From positions 4,070,001 through 4,134,000 of the forward strand of contig CM062212.1 in the NCBI GenBank assembly GCA_031216445.1: a stretch of 64,000 bases of DNA, in the 5' to 3' direction. A program made the translations under genes and the position numbers. A model generated the notes under the pieces. The model was given only the letters and a program-made list of their open reading frames with translations. It was not told the origin of the DNA and made no database searches. Origin of the DNA: Lateolabrax maculatus (Eukaryota > Chordata > Actinopteri > Acropomatiformes > Lateolabracidae). This document shows, one piece after another, positions 1-10,408 of this stretch (position 1 is its first letter; the number at the start of each line of letters is the position of its first letter).

Positions 1-146
1 GTGCTGAGCTCTAGAGCTCTTGTAAGAGGTTAATTCACAGTTAATAACATAATACTCACTGCTGTCCCACTTTCTCCCTGTAGTGATTTAGTTTGTTGCT
101 TTGGCTTTCAGAAGCTGCTCTACTTTTGCAGTAGTTAGTGTGTTAC
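1..146 (-). other. Start of fam184a intron 4 (truncated by window edge)
   Basis: It begins with the donor gtaacacac after exon 4 and continues off the left edge. I see no further exon or repeat in it. Confidence 0.85.
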
Positions 147-386
147 CTCGGCTTTGTGGAGCTGTCCCAGTTTCTCCTGGTCTTTACTGTAGTTGGCGTT
201 CTGACTCTGGTGGCTGCGGAGGAGTTCCTGGATCTCCTGCCTGTGCTGGGCCTTCAGCTCCTCCAGAGCAGCCCTCTTCTCCTGCTCGAACTGGGCCTGG
301 GCCTGGCTGAACGTGCGCAGCTTCTCCTCGAAGGACCGTCGCATCTCCTCCACCTCCCTTGACATGGACACCACACGCTGCGTGTG
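147..386 (-). CDS. fam184a: fam184a coding exon 4 (residues 148-227, last in window)
   Basis: Eighty codons in phase 0. The acceptor is gctcggcag|CACACG, preceded by a good pyrimidine tract, and the donor is GCCGAG|gtaaca at 147/146. The peptide begins HTQRVVSMSREVEEMRRSFE, matching the human segment that follows AEAQ (HVQRIVTMSREVEEIRR). It then has QFEQEKRAALEELKAQHRQE and ends QEKLGQLHKAE. It is all heptad-like, Glu/Gln/Lys/Arg-rich coiled coil. The gene continues leftward out of the window, so about four fifths of the protein (if it is human-like in length) is not seen here. Confidence 0.97.
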
Positions 387-1292
387 CTGCCGAGCAAGAC
401 GGGAATAAAAGACTGAGCTAACAGGAGGATCGATTTGTGGGTTTGAAGGCTTCTTACGCTGGTGGTGTGATGTACTGGCTCTGGGGAATTTGGCCTTCTG
501 GCTGCCAACATTCCTGCTTTAAATTAGTGCTGAAAACCAGCAAACACACCAAACAGAATCCAACCATCAGAACACTAGGCACTATGTAAGTCAATGTACA
601 AATATAACAAGAAAGACATCACACAGCATTGATGTAGCATTGTGTTATCATGAGGTTGCTTAAATCAAACAGGTATATGTTGAATGACTTAAAGGTTGGT
701 CCCTAAATTCGCCCATGAGGAAATCGAGGCAAATAACAAACATCTCTCAGGACCAGATTTACATATACAGATCCACGCCTTTCATTTAATTTGGCTGCAC
801 AGTCTGAAATTAGCATTTAATTTAAGAAGGCAGCAGGTAATTACACAATCAGCGGCTCACACTAACTACTAGGTGCAATTTGTACCTGAACACAAGCTCA
901 AACGGTTCACTTTAATGGTGAATTTTGATGCTGAAATTGAACTATTGATTATGGAGTTACAGACACACAAGCTGAAGTCAGAGGGAGACGAGTGTGACGG
1001 ACAGTTTTCTCTGTTACATCAATCAGTGACACTCATCATTGACATCCGTCTGGGTGCTGAACTCTTATGACAACACTCGTACAAACACCGCTTTGCATGA
1101 GCCTTAGTGTGGCTGCATGTTCTTTCTCTGAGTGTCACTCAAAACCGTCCGGTTGTTTATTCCATCTCATCCCTTGTACCTCAACACAAAGCTGCGCATC
1201 CATCATGCTCTCTATATAATAATGTCAACCGTTCCATCAGTCAATCCAGTCTGCAACTACTGTATCGATTTGTAACAATGTTCAATGTCTTC

Positions 1293-1295
<3 letters not shown>

Positions 1296-1327
<32 letters not shown>

Positions 1328-1346
1328 ACACACATACACACACACA
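1296..1346. repeat. (CA)n microsatellite, interrupted
   Basis: About 51 bp of CA with CC and AT interruptions. Confidence 0.9.
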
Positions 1347-1478
1347 GGGGGAAAGGTCATACACACTGGCTGACTTATATACCTTAAGCACATACACAAT
1401 GTGTTTAATAAAAGGCAGAGGCGAATTACACCGTAACGAGAAGAGTGCGACTCTACTCAGGGTTTTGTCTGCCACACT

Positions 1479-1557
1479 ATGTGTAAAGCATCCTTGGGTC
1501 TCTTGAAAGGCGCTATATAAATTAAAGTTATTATTATTATAATTATTATTATTATTG
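1479..1557 (+). mobile_element. L2-like LINE/SINE 3' tail
   Basis: tgtgtaaagcatccttgggt followed by cttgaaaggcgctatataaa and a (TTA)n tail is the conserved 3' end shared by L2-clade LINEs and their dependent SINEs. Only the tail is recognisable. Confidence 0.55.
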
Positions 1558-2298
1558 CATACCATACCAACAGTTTGTTTTTACTCACTTTAATTTATGG
1601 TCCCTATTAATAGCAGTATTGTTGCTATTGTTACAAGCAGATTTAGAATGGTGGTTAAACCAGATCAGTATGAGTGTGTTTTACAGTGTTTTATAACTTT
1701 AACGGACACATACAAATCAGAAACTAGTATTTTCCATGAGCATGCTATAATAAACAAAAAACAATACAGAACCGGTGAAGAAACTAATTTACACTTAAGT
1801 AATTTCATGTGTCTTAGGCACTTTGTGTTGCTATCAGATATCAAAAAACAAAGTGTAAATCCATCGCAAAAGCATTCGAAGCAGACTGAAATTCAGTCTT
1901 TCACCACATTGGGAGGTGTTTGACGCGTATTCAAGCCAGATGTTGAAAAGGTGACGCATATGTAATGCCTTCGCCTCACAACTGGAACAACGTCAGCAAG
2001 CAATCTGTGAAAACTGCCACTCACAGGGTCTACCCACTGTGATGATGGCCGTTAAGGTTACTATGAAATTACTGGTTGTTGTGTAGCTAGCTGAACGTTA
2101 TTCTCCTTCTAGCATTATTTAGCAGTTACCGAACAACTTCAGGTGTATTGCCACCACCCGCTGGGCTTACACTGCATGTAGGCTGGGAAAAACAAGACGG
2201 ACTGAAATCATATTTGTGATCTGGCGTCCAGACAAACTCACAGTGGTGATGCTGACGGACAAGCGAGACCCCCTCTTCTCATTTTTCAGTTTGTTCCT

Positions 2299-2405
2299 CC
2301 CCGGCTCCTTTCCTCGCCTCCTCTCCTCGTGTCTTAGTGCCACCAGACCTGAGACGCGAGCGGAGGAGGCGAGGAAGATACACGAGGAGAGAGGAGTCGA
2401 GGCAA
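2299..2405. repeat. CT/GA-rich inverted repeat in fam184a intron 3
   Basis: cctcgcctcctctcctcgtg near 2313-2332 pairs with the reverse complement of a GA-rich block near 2372-2402 (cacgaggagagaggagtcga). A further GA-rich copy lies at 2650-2690. The low complexity inflates the apparent pairing. Confidence 0.5.
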
Positions 2406-2811
2406 CGGGTATTTAACGAAATGAGACACGCCTGCATCGGAGCTGTCATTTTAAATCGACGTCAATAAATATGACGTGTGTCACAGCTGCATCATCTGTT
2501 TGTGTATTCCAGCTGTGTGTCGCGTCTCTTTCAAAGACTTCTGCAAAGGATACACCTGTGCATCCTCTCTCCTCGACATGCATGTTAGGAATTGAGACAT
2601 CCCTCAAGATGGGATTGCAGAGGTCAATTTCCGGGTCACAGGCAGGAGGACGAAGGAGAGAGGAGGCGAGGAGGAGAGGAGGAGGCGCAAAATAGAGAAA
2701 TGAAAAGAGCCCAGAGTCTCTCCAGCCTCACAACAGGAGACAGAAACAGACATTAGTACTGATTACCTGCAGCTGTGACTGCAGCATCACGCCGGGCACA
2801 GCTGCCTCTTA

Positions 2812-2812
<1 letters not shown>

Positions 2813-2880
<68 letters not shown>
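2813..2880. repeat. (CA)34 microsatellite beside exon 3 donor
   Basis: 68 bp of uninterrupted CA on the plus strand, a UG tract in the fam184a pre-mRNA, ending 21 nt from the GT of the exon 3 donor. Confidence 0.95.
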
Positions 2881-2882
<2 letters not shown>

Positions 2883-2901
2883 ACATCATTCCTCTGTCTA
2901 C

Positions 2902-3060
2902 CTGAGCCTCAGTGCAAAGCTGCATGTCTTCCACCCTCTGACGGTAGCTCTCGAACTCAGCCAGCGCCTGCCTCTTCATCCTCTCGTGGAGCTCCATGGA
3001 CTCCTCCAGAGACTGGATCCGCCTCTTCAGGTCCATCTCATCGCTGATCTTACTCTTGTA
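2902..3060 (-). CDS. fam184a: fam184a coding exon 3 (residues 95-147)
   Basis: Fifty-three codons in phase 0, from cactccag|TACAAG to GCCCAG-type CAG|gtagac at 2902/2901. The translation starts YKSKISDEMDLKRRIQSLEE and contains MKRQALAEFESYRQRVEDMQ, nearly identical to the human FAM184A segment. It continues the coiled coil. The acceptor has a rather weak pyrimidine tract (gttgacgtttcatgtcac). The donor is followed after 20 nt by a (CA)34 tract on the plus strand, which is a (UG)34 tract in the transcript, so this splice site lies in an unusual context (see findings). Confidence 0.97.
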
Positions 3061-4261
3061 CTGGAGTGTGACATGAAACGTCAACATGTAGACTGAAATA
3101 CAGTAGTTTCTGAGAAATAGCCAAAATGTATTTGTATTCTGTTAACGAATAAGCTACAGAGTACAAGTGTATCAAGTGTAAAAGTCTCCTTAGAGACAGT
3201 AAATTAACATCATGGATTTCAGTTTTAATCAAAAAGATCTTTTTCTTTAATAGGTTGGCTAGTTGGATTTAACTCATTATGGTACTCAAATGAAAGTGAA
3301 AATTCAAAGATTAAGTAAGTACATTGAATTCAGTTTAATTCATCATATTGCATTCAAAGCACAACAGTAAACCTTTCCTCCAGGCAGCGTTTGTGCAGAT
3401 GTATAGCATGTAAATGTCTGCATATATCTGTTTAGCTGTTCAAGGTTAGTCACATTGCTGTCAGGGAAGCAAGTAATACCCATAAAGAGTGATGACATAT
3501 AGACCTAAATAATTAAAATTTGGTCCATAAATATTCATCTCTCTCGGTCTCTAGCGGATCAGCTGCCAAGTGATAGTGTGCAACTACAGTAAAGAGAAAT
3601 AATGCAGTGTAGTGTAGTGCACAGCTGCTATGCATGACTGTAATACAATACAGTGATACCGTCTCATCTTGACCAACTGGCTTGAGCATCACTATATATC
3701 CTTCATGTACAGCTGCAGTACACTATACTGCATTATTTCTCTGTACTGTAGCTGCACAGTATGACATGGAGGCTGATCCATGAGAGTCATTTCAGCTGTT
3801 TAAATTTGTTCTTAAATCAATAGTCAAAAACGAATCAAAGCCCACTCGTACGCATGTCAAAGAGTACAAAGCCACGCTGGAGTAATTCATCTACTTAACC
3901 AGAAAAAGTTATTTATAATTCAAGAGTTATAAATCGTTCCAAAAGTAATACTGTAATATGCATTTACTTATTCCTCCCAGGAAGCAGCGGTTGATTACAT
4001 TACTTATTTAAATTAATGTTCATTTTCACCGACAAATCTGCCTTCTCTCTTCACTTCAAATATCTGCAAGTCATTTATCCATCTAAATGTTCAGGACAGC
4101 AAACATCAATAGTTCCTTTTGTCCTTCTTACATTTAAACTCCACATGGAGATCAAAGTGGAGCGGATGATATAACTCAGAGAACAATAACTTCTTCTACT
4201 TAAAAGTAGGATGGCAGTGTCTTACTGATTAAAAAACAAAAAAATCAAATACAGTGTAAAC
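3061..4261 (-). other. fam184a intron 2 (1,201 bp)
   Basis: Non-coding, AT-rich. Its only recognisable structure is the 224-bp foldback at 3556-3779. Confidence 0.9.
3556..3779. repeat. Foldback (inverted repeat) in fam184a intron 2
   Basis: Arms at 3556-3629 and 3706-3779 face each other across about 76 bp. Both ends read GGATCAGC inward. The inner 33 nt (3584-3616 against 3719-3751) differ at only two positions. The arrangement suggests a MITE-like foldback element or an intronic hairpin; no family is recognised. Confidence 0.75.
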
Positions 4262-4381
4262 CTGTAGTATCTTCTCTCTGGTCTCAGAGAGAATCTGCTG
4301 CACCTCCTCTTCATGGGCCTCCTTCAGCGTGGCGATGGCCGCCTCGTGTTCATCGTTTTTTGTGTTCAGTGCATAGATAAC
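4262..4381 (-). CDS. fam184a: fam184a coding exon 2 (residues 55-94)
   Basis: Forty codons, phase 0 at both ends, preceded by a pyrimidine-rich acceptor (ctctgttgcag) and followed by CTACAG|gtttac. It opens with VIYALNTKNDEHEAAIATLK and closes with QQILSETREKILQ. Compared with human FAM184A as I remember it (VIYALNTKNDEHE..AI..LK.AHEEE.QQIL.ETREKILQ), only a few conservative positions differ. This is the start of the conserved FAM184 coiled-coil region, with charged heptads rich in Glu and Lys. It joins directly to exon 1 (…QLTK|VIYAL…) and exon 3 (…KILQ|YKSK…) without frame disruption, which together with the strong conservation makes the assignment secure. Confidence 0.97.
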
Positions 4382-5593
4382 CTGCAACAGAGATTAAAGA
4401 AACCCATTAGCTGTTAGACATGTTCATAATCAGGAGTTATTACGGTATTAAAACTGGCGGGAGGCCGACTGCACTTCTAATAGCCTGGGTTCAACCCACA
4501 TGGGCTGTGTTATGACTGCTGTGTTGGATGCATTTAGTGGAAAAATGAAACAGCAGAACACAGCGTGAGAGTAAAGTAAGGAAATATGGAGATAAAAGGA
4601 ATGTTGATATTGATGTTTTTTTTTAGGATGGAGCTGCCAACGATCAATACCTTTAAATTTAGTGTTTGCAGGATAGAAAAGCTTCACATACAGCAGTTTT
4701 ACTGTCAAGTCCTTTAATGAAAACCCTCATAATGAAATCTATGTATGCGCAATAGCTGGGACTGTACTTAGAGTAGAATTAGGATTTAGAATATGCAACA
4801 TAATGCATCAAAAACACTTAAATGACTACATTTGTGCAAAGACGTGTACACTTTACTGTTGTTGGCCAATGTAATTGTTAAAAGGCCAACATCTATATCT
4901 AATATTTAGGCAAACCATGTGAACCCTTGTCGCACTTTACATTAATTTTCTTTAAATCAGTGTACAGATCAAATGCTATTTCACTGCAAACAAGAAAAAA
5001 TATGAAAAGTAAATGAGCTGTGGTGTATATCTGTATACATGCCTGGATGTTTCCAGTATTAGCTCGGAAGCATCAGCGGTGCCCCACAGTTATAAATTAA
5101 AAATTGGTTGATGCCTTGTATTTGCTGGGGATAAAAATAACACAAGCAAGCTGTTGTGCATGAGATTGACCTTTAAATCCATCCCAAAAATACATGCAGT
5201 CATCCAGAGAGCCATAATCTGACAGCACAGTGATCCCCTGCTCACAGGCAGCAGAGAGCGAGAGAGGGGGGACAGAAATGGGTTTTACATTTCCACATGA
5301 AGAACCACGAGGAGCTCTTCCCCCCCGTGCTTCTCTCCCCGCCGCGAGTAACAAAGCTATGTGTTGCCTCTTTGAAAGACCAAGTCAATAATTCAGCACA
5401 TTGAACTGTGCGATGGTGCTAAAGAGCCTTTGTTTGCTTCGGACCAAAGTCCATCAACAGAATTAGAAAAAAGGAAGAGCGAAGAAAAGAGGAGAGCTTT
5501 CTGTGAATCAAGGGCATCTACTTTTTATGCCTTGGTGACAGATGAAAGGATTTAGTTTGACAAGTGGTGGTGTTTTTTTCTCCCATTTGTTTA

Positions 5594-5606
5594 CCCCCCC
5601 ACCCCC

Positions 5607-5643
<37 letters not shown>
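5594..5643. repeat. C-run followed by (CA)n
   Basis: Two C runs (7 and 8 bases) grade into about 35 bp of CA. Confidence 0.9.
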
Positions 5644-5647
<4 letters not shown>

Positions 5648-6251
5648 TGTGTTTTCCCTGACAGCCGCAGACCTTTACACAATAAGAGAAATTAAACACA
5701 TTCTAATCAAGAGGCACTCAGCCATGGGAGTTATCTGATTTTCATTGACCTCGTAATGTGAATATGATCACCAGTTTTTGTTTGTATGCTGCGTATTAAA
5801 ATTATTTCTCTTTTAATTCAACCCCCATTACTGTGAAACAAGACTTAACCGTTAGCAGGTTTCGTCTGAAAAAGTAACAGTTTACTGTCTCAGTAGGAAG
5901 GTTAAGTAAAGTTAAGTAGTTTATCTGTATGAGCTAAGGTTTTACAATGTGTACTTTCATCTGGACCTCTCGTGCCGAGTCTCTTTCTCTACCTTTTCAT
6001 GTTCACAAATGAGGAATTCTTGTCCGAGATCAGAGACAAACTACAAGGAGCCAAACAAGTCTGAGAAAATTCAGTTTGCTCCAAAATAAAACATCTCTTC
6101 CTCCACACGTGTAAATTATTCAGTCAGCTCAGTCTCAGTCTCTCATCAGCGCAGGAAGTGAACGGAGCAGACGTAACAGTTAGAGGAGCTAAAATCTCCT
6201 TCACATCCCGAGAGTCGTCAGCACATTTCTGCAGATGAAATGCACAAATCT

Positions 6252-6253
<2 letters not shown>

Positions 6254-6299
<46 letters not shown>
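6254..6299. repeat. (CA)23 microsatellite
   Basis: 46 bp of pure CA. A TG tract 160 bp to the right makes an inverted pair with it. Confidence 0.9.
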
Positions 6300-6302
<3 letters not shown>

Positions 6303-6456
6303 CAAAATAACAAACACATATATGCACACACATTTATCCAAATAAACACATACACCAGAGACTGTCAAGATCCTCATGAAGGCAGGCACCCGTGTCCAAA
6401 CTCATCAGCGTAATTTGCCTGACAAATGGTCAGAGAGACGAGGAGGCAGAGACAAT

Positions 6457-6460
<4 letters not shown>

Positions 6461-6497
<37 letters not shown>
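6461..6497. repeat. (TG)18 microsatellite
   Basis: 37 bp of pure TG, complementary to the CA tract at 6254-6299. Confidence 0.9.
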
Positions 6498-6499
<2 letters not shown>

Positions 6500-9400
6500 C
6501 AAACACTACAATGATCATTGCTGCCTGAGAGACAAAGGCTGCCAATATTATCATCATTGTCGTCATCATGAGGGAACAACAGATACTGGATCTCGCAGGG
6601 CAGCAAAGTGCCAAAATCAATGTTATTTCAACGGGGTTTCAGGGTTTGAAGATTTTCAGCCAATATTTTGGGTCAATATTAACAATATTTGAATTTAACC
6701 TTATTAATGAAAAGAATTTGATTTAATGTAAAAGAACAAATTTCTGCTGCAAGTATTATACAATATATAGTATGTATAAATACTACTCACCCATCCTGAG
6801 TTTTAGGGCTTTGTGAGTACTACAATACACACAATTTAGAATTTCGAGGACTATCTTACCCTGGACTGATCCTCTCAGGCAATGCTTACTCCCAGACTGT
6901 GCTCGTGTTCAGGTAGTACACAGCCTTAAAGGAAGTCCTGCCTTAAGGCGGAATTAAGATTCTCTGTCGAGGTGCTGTGTTGGCACCCTGTAGGTACACA
7001 CAGTTTACGACTTGAACTGTCACAACACCAGATATCTGCGACATGTCAGATCGTAAAATACAAATTTATCACTTGTGAAATGTTAAAAATTGCCCTTTTC
7101 TCTGCACTGTCATCAAATATTATCAGTTCTGATTAGTGCAGTCATTGCTTTTGGTTTAGCGCTCTGGTAGATGGTAATTAACATACATTTAAACTTTAGG
7201 CGTTTACCTACATACATGCATTCAAAATGTTAATTATTCATTAACAGTTTACATGAACCTGAAGTAACCCAAGTACTGTAACCTGTTTTGTATTACACGT
7301 TGTTACTCTTCTGCACCGCGAGTCTAAATTTCGTTTTATTCTGTTGAGTCTCCACTCTCACTGTTAAAGGTGTGAGTGTGTGAGAAAATCACAGAGTGTA
7401 ACAGATGGTGGCAGTGATCCTTTCTCATCTCCTCGGGTCGATCGGTTCATGTCCTTGGAAGGGTTTGCATAAATGACGGTGATACCAGGCAGATCGATAC
7501 GGTGACAGCGAAATGCCACAAATTTTAATCTGTCAGCTGGGAGAAAGTCACAGCTGAGAAACTCAGCGAGACGTTCGCCGGCCGAGCTACAGCTGAGGCC
7601 CTGCTCGCTGCTTGATGAAATATGACTCTGCTGTCAAACACTGTAAAAGCTGAAAAAATTGGGCTTTTGTGTTCCTTCTGCTCACTTTTACTTTACTTTT
7701 CAAACTTAACTGTATAACCCGTATAACTATATAACCTTCATAAGAATAGTCCAGAGATGTAAACTTGTGTTTTTCTTCTCTCTTGTACTTTTCTTTTATC
7801 TGTTTTCTGTCTTCTTTGTTTGGATACAGTACTTGTTAGAAAGGAGGAAATGTCAAGTTGTGGAAATTTTGCATTGTAATCTTGATATTTGCTTGTCGAA
7901 ATAAACTTCAGAAAACAGGTTCAACAAACAAACTAACTGATGTCAGAATACACAGAACGAATGTTAATGTCTACGGATATATTAACCAACACAGACAGCT
8001 ACATTATTTACATAGAAATAGAAGTCAAACTGAGAGATAAAGACTACACTGACTTAACCTTTCACTTATTATTTCATGTCACCACAGCTTTGGTTTTTAA
8101 AATCAAGAGTCAATGCTGTGAGAATATTTCAACCTGTTTTCAATAAGAATCATCATGCTTTATATATTTTGTAGAGATGAGTATCTGTATGTCAAAGTAA
8201 GAAAGAATAAGGCGTCTAGCTGTACAATAATCAAGAACAATTACATTTGATTTGTGAAAAACAACTTCATGTATAGACAAGATGAAATATTCTTACTGCA
8301 CAGGCAGATTTATTCACTTGTTTTAAGAAAATTTAACTTTAAGGATTCAAACAACAACAAAAACAACTTGATAAAAAGTTAATTTATCCAGTAATCACAA
8401 TTCAAACACTACAAATGTTTTTTATTTGATAGATATATCACAACATTCCCCCTTTATGTCTTATCTTTGTCTGTTGTTGGCTACTATAATGCACCAACGC
8501 TCCACCAAAAAGCACTAAAGTTAATTCTGAACAAAAACAAAATCTCCCCAGAACAATTCAACAAAAGCACTGTGAGGAAAGTCTGACAGGGGAGGTAAGT
8601 CATAACTTTTTAATTAGGTAATAAAAGAAAAGATGCTGTAGTGATCAAAGCAAAATATGCTGTTTCATCTTCACTTTTCCAAACCTCTCAAATCTCACAT
8701 TTTGTCGCATTAAATTGCTTTTGAATGGTATTTTTAGACTTTTCTTTTGTCTGCCAGAATTGCTTAGTGGGTCACGTTCATTTCCCAGAGATGATCAAGA
8801 TTTTTGCCAGATACTATTCTGAGGTTTTGTATCTTGTTGATGTGTTGCTACCTTTCCAAAGCCAGGAGGAGAAAGGGATTCATACTGTAGCTCTACGTCT
8901 CTCCAAGGATAGGTTGTAGTGTTGAAGGTTGTGATTTACTCAAAATCTGGAGTATTTGGCCATAACAGCACTAAAGACCGAAAAATAAAAGCCTCTTCCG
9001 AGGGAACTGTGGAGTAGATTGTCAGCAGTGGGGCTGTAAAGCCAGTAGAGTACAACAACAAAAAAACAAGCATTTATGGATAAAGTGAAAATTGGTATTG
9101 ACTTCAGATATCCAGCAGTGCCTCATGTATCGAGAAACTTTAGCAGCATTTCTTCATGGAAGCAATATGAACAGCAGCACACAGTAAACAGTAAAGGTCA
9201 ATCTTTGCTAAAAGTTAAACTAAATTAAATGGGGGTTGTTTAGACTCCAAAGTGCTGCCAAATTCTTTTAACTGGCAGGATGAAAGCTACTAAAAGGAAG
9301 TCCATTCACACAGCTCATTGCTAGCCTTCGCAACAAAAGGACAACAAAAGTATCTAACCTACAGACCAAAGAAACAAACTCTAGGATGGTTTGCATCCAA

Positions 9401-9581
9401 AGCTGAATGCCAAAATGACAGCAGGTGCCAAATTCTGTTCCTGTAGTCTGGTGTCATTGGCTTCACAGCGGATCAAAGAGAGAGATAAAAGATGAAAAGG
9501 TGCTGGTAACCAAGGATCTAATGACTCCTAACAAACCCTGACTGGCTGCAGTCTCCTCTTATTTCACTCTCTCAGGCCTGA

Positions 9582-9605
9582 ACACACACACACACACACA
9601 CACAC
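9582..9605. repeat. (AC)12 microsatellite
   Basis: 24 bp of pure AC. Confidence 0.85.
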
Positions 9606-9849
9606 CTTCCTCATCTCTCAGCTCAAGCATCTCCATCCACTGATGAGACTTTGATGATAATCACGATGTCTAATGACGACCATTTCACTACCTTAACACT
9701 AGCCAGTAGTCGTTTTCCACCCTGTGGCAGCAGAGCTTTCTCTTATGAGTGCAGGTCACAAACCCCCCACCCCCTCCATGTTAGCGGATTACACCTTCAT
9801 TTTCCCCAAAGATGGTTTTTGTTATTTTAGTTTGTAATTGATGTGTGTT

Positions 9850-10034
9850 CAAAAAATGGAGTATGACGTCACAATTGACAGTTATGATAACGATCGCAAT
9901 TGAGGGCAAACTCTGGTTTCAAATCACGTCACCAGCTCGAGTCGGCAGCGCCTGTATCTGGGATATTTTGGCTTTATTTTTGTACAGCGAGAGGAAGTGG
10001 AGCCACGCGTCGTCCATCTTTTATTTACAGTCTA
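9850..10034 (+). repeat. Common fish interspersed repeat, unclassified
   Basis: The phrases ggatattttggctttatttt, agaggaagtggagccacg and cgtcgtccatcttttattta followed by cagtcta recur in fish genomes as I remember them. The repeat directly precedes the palindromic MITE, suggesting nested or adjacent insertions. The class is unknown to me. Confidence 0.45.
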
Positions 10035-10083
10035 CGAGGGTAACAGCTCGCTCTGTCCAACAGTAACAAAATCCACCAACGCC

Positions 10084-10408
10084 TTTTGAAGCTCCCTAAT
10101 TAACACGTTTTATCTTGTTTGTTAAAAACCGTACGAAAGCTGAAGTGTAAAAATGACAATTCACTTTTACCAGGAGTTACATGCCAAACTGTTTCTTGGC
10201 TCTGAGCAGTTCCCAGGCAACCAGCTGAGAAACTCCAGGAAGTTGATGGTCCCGGCCAAGAAATAGTCCAGCTCGCAATCCCCTCGGCAAATTGACGTTT
10301 TTTTACACTGGTTTTTGTACAGATTAAACAAAGGAGATATGACATGTTTATCAGTGAGATTTAAAGGTGCTGGCGGGTGGATTCTGTTACCTTCCATAGC
10401 TGTTTCCA
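10084..10408. mobile_element. Palindromic MITE (teleost foldback family)
   Basis: The two halves are imperfect reverse complements. On the left are attaacacg, ttatcttgtttgtt, gtgtaaaaatgacaatt and tgtttcttggc. On the right, read inward, are gataaacatg, atatctcctttgttt, gtgtaaaaaaacgtcaatt and tatttcttggc, with the turn near 10215. The arms are about 130 bp. I recognise the wording (ccaagaaatagtcca, ggtttttgtacagattaaac) from a very abundant percomorph repeat. Fragments of the same family occur at 27873, 56138, 58569 and probably 61571. Confidence 0.7.

Larger units (their letters stand above)
387..2901 (-). other. fam184a intron 3 (2,515 bp)
   Basis: Non-coding. It holds two CA microsatellites, an L2-like 3' tail near 1479-1557, and a GA/CT-rich inverted repeat region around 2299-2700. 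Short ORFs here are chance products of the repeats. Confidence 0.9.
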
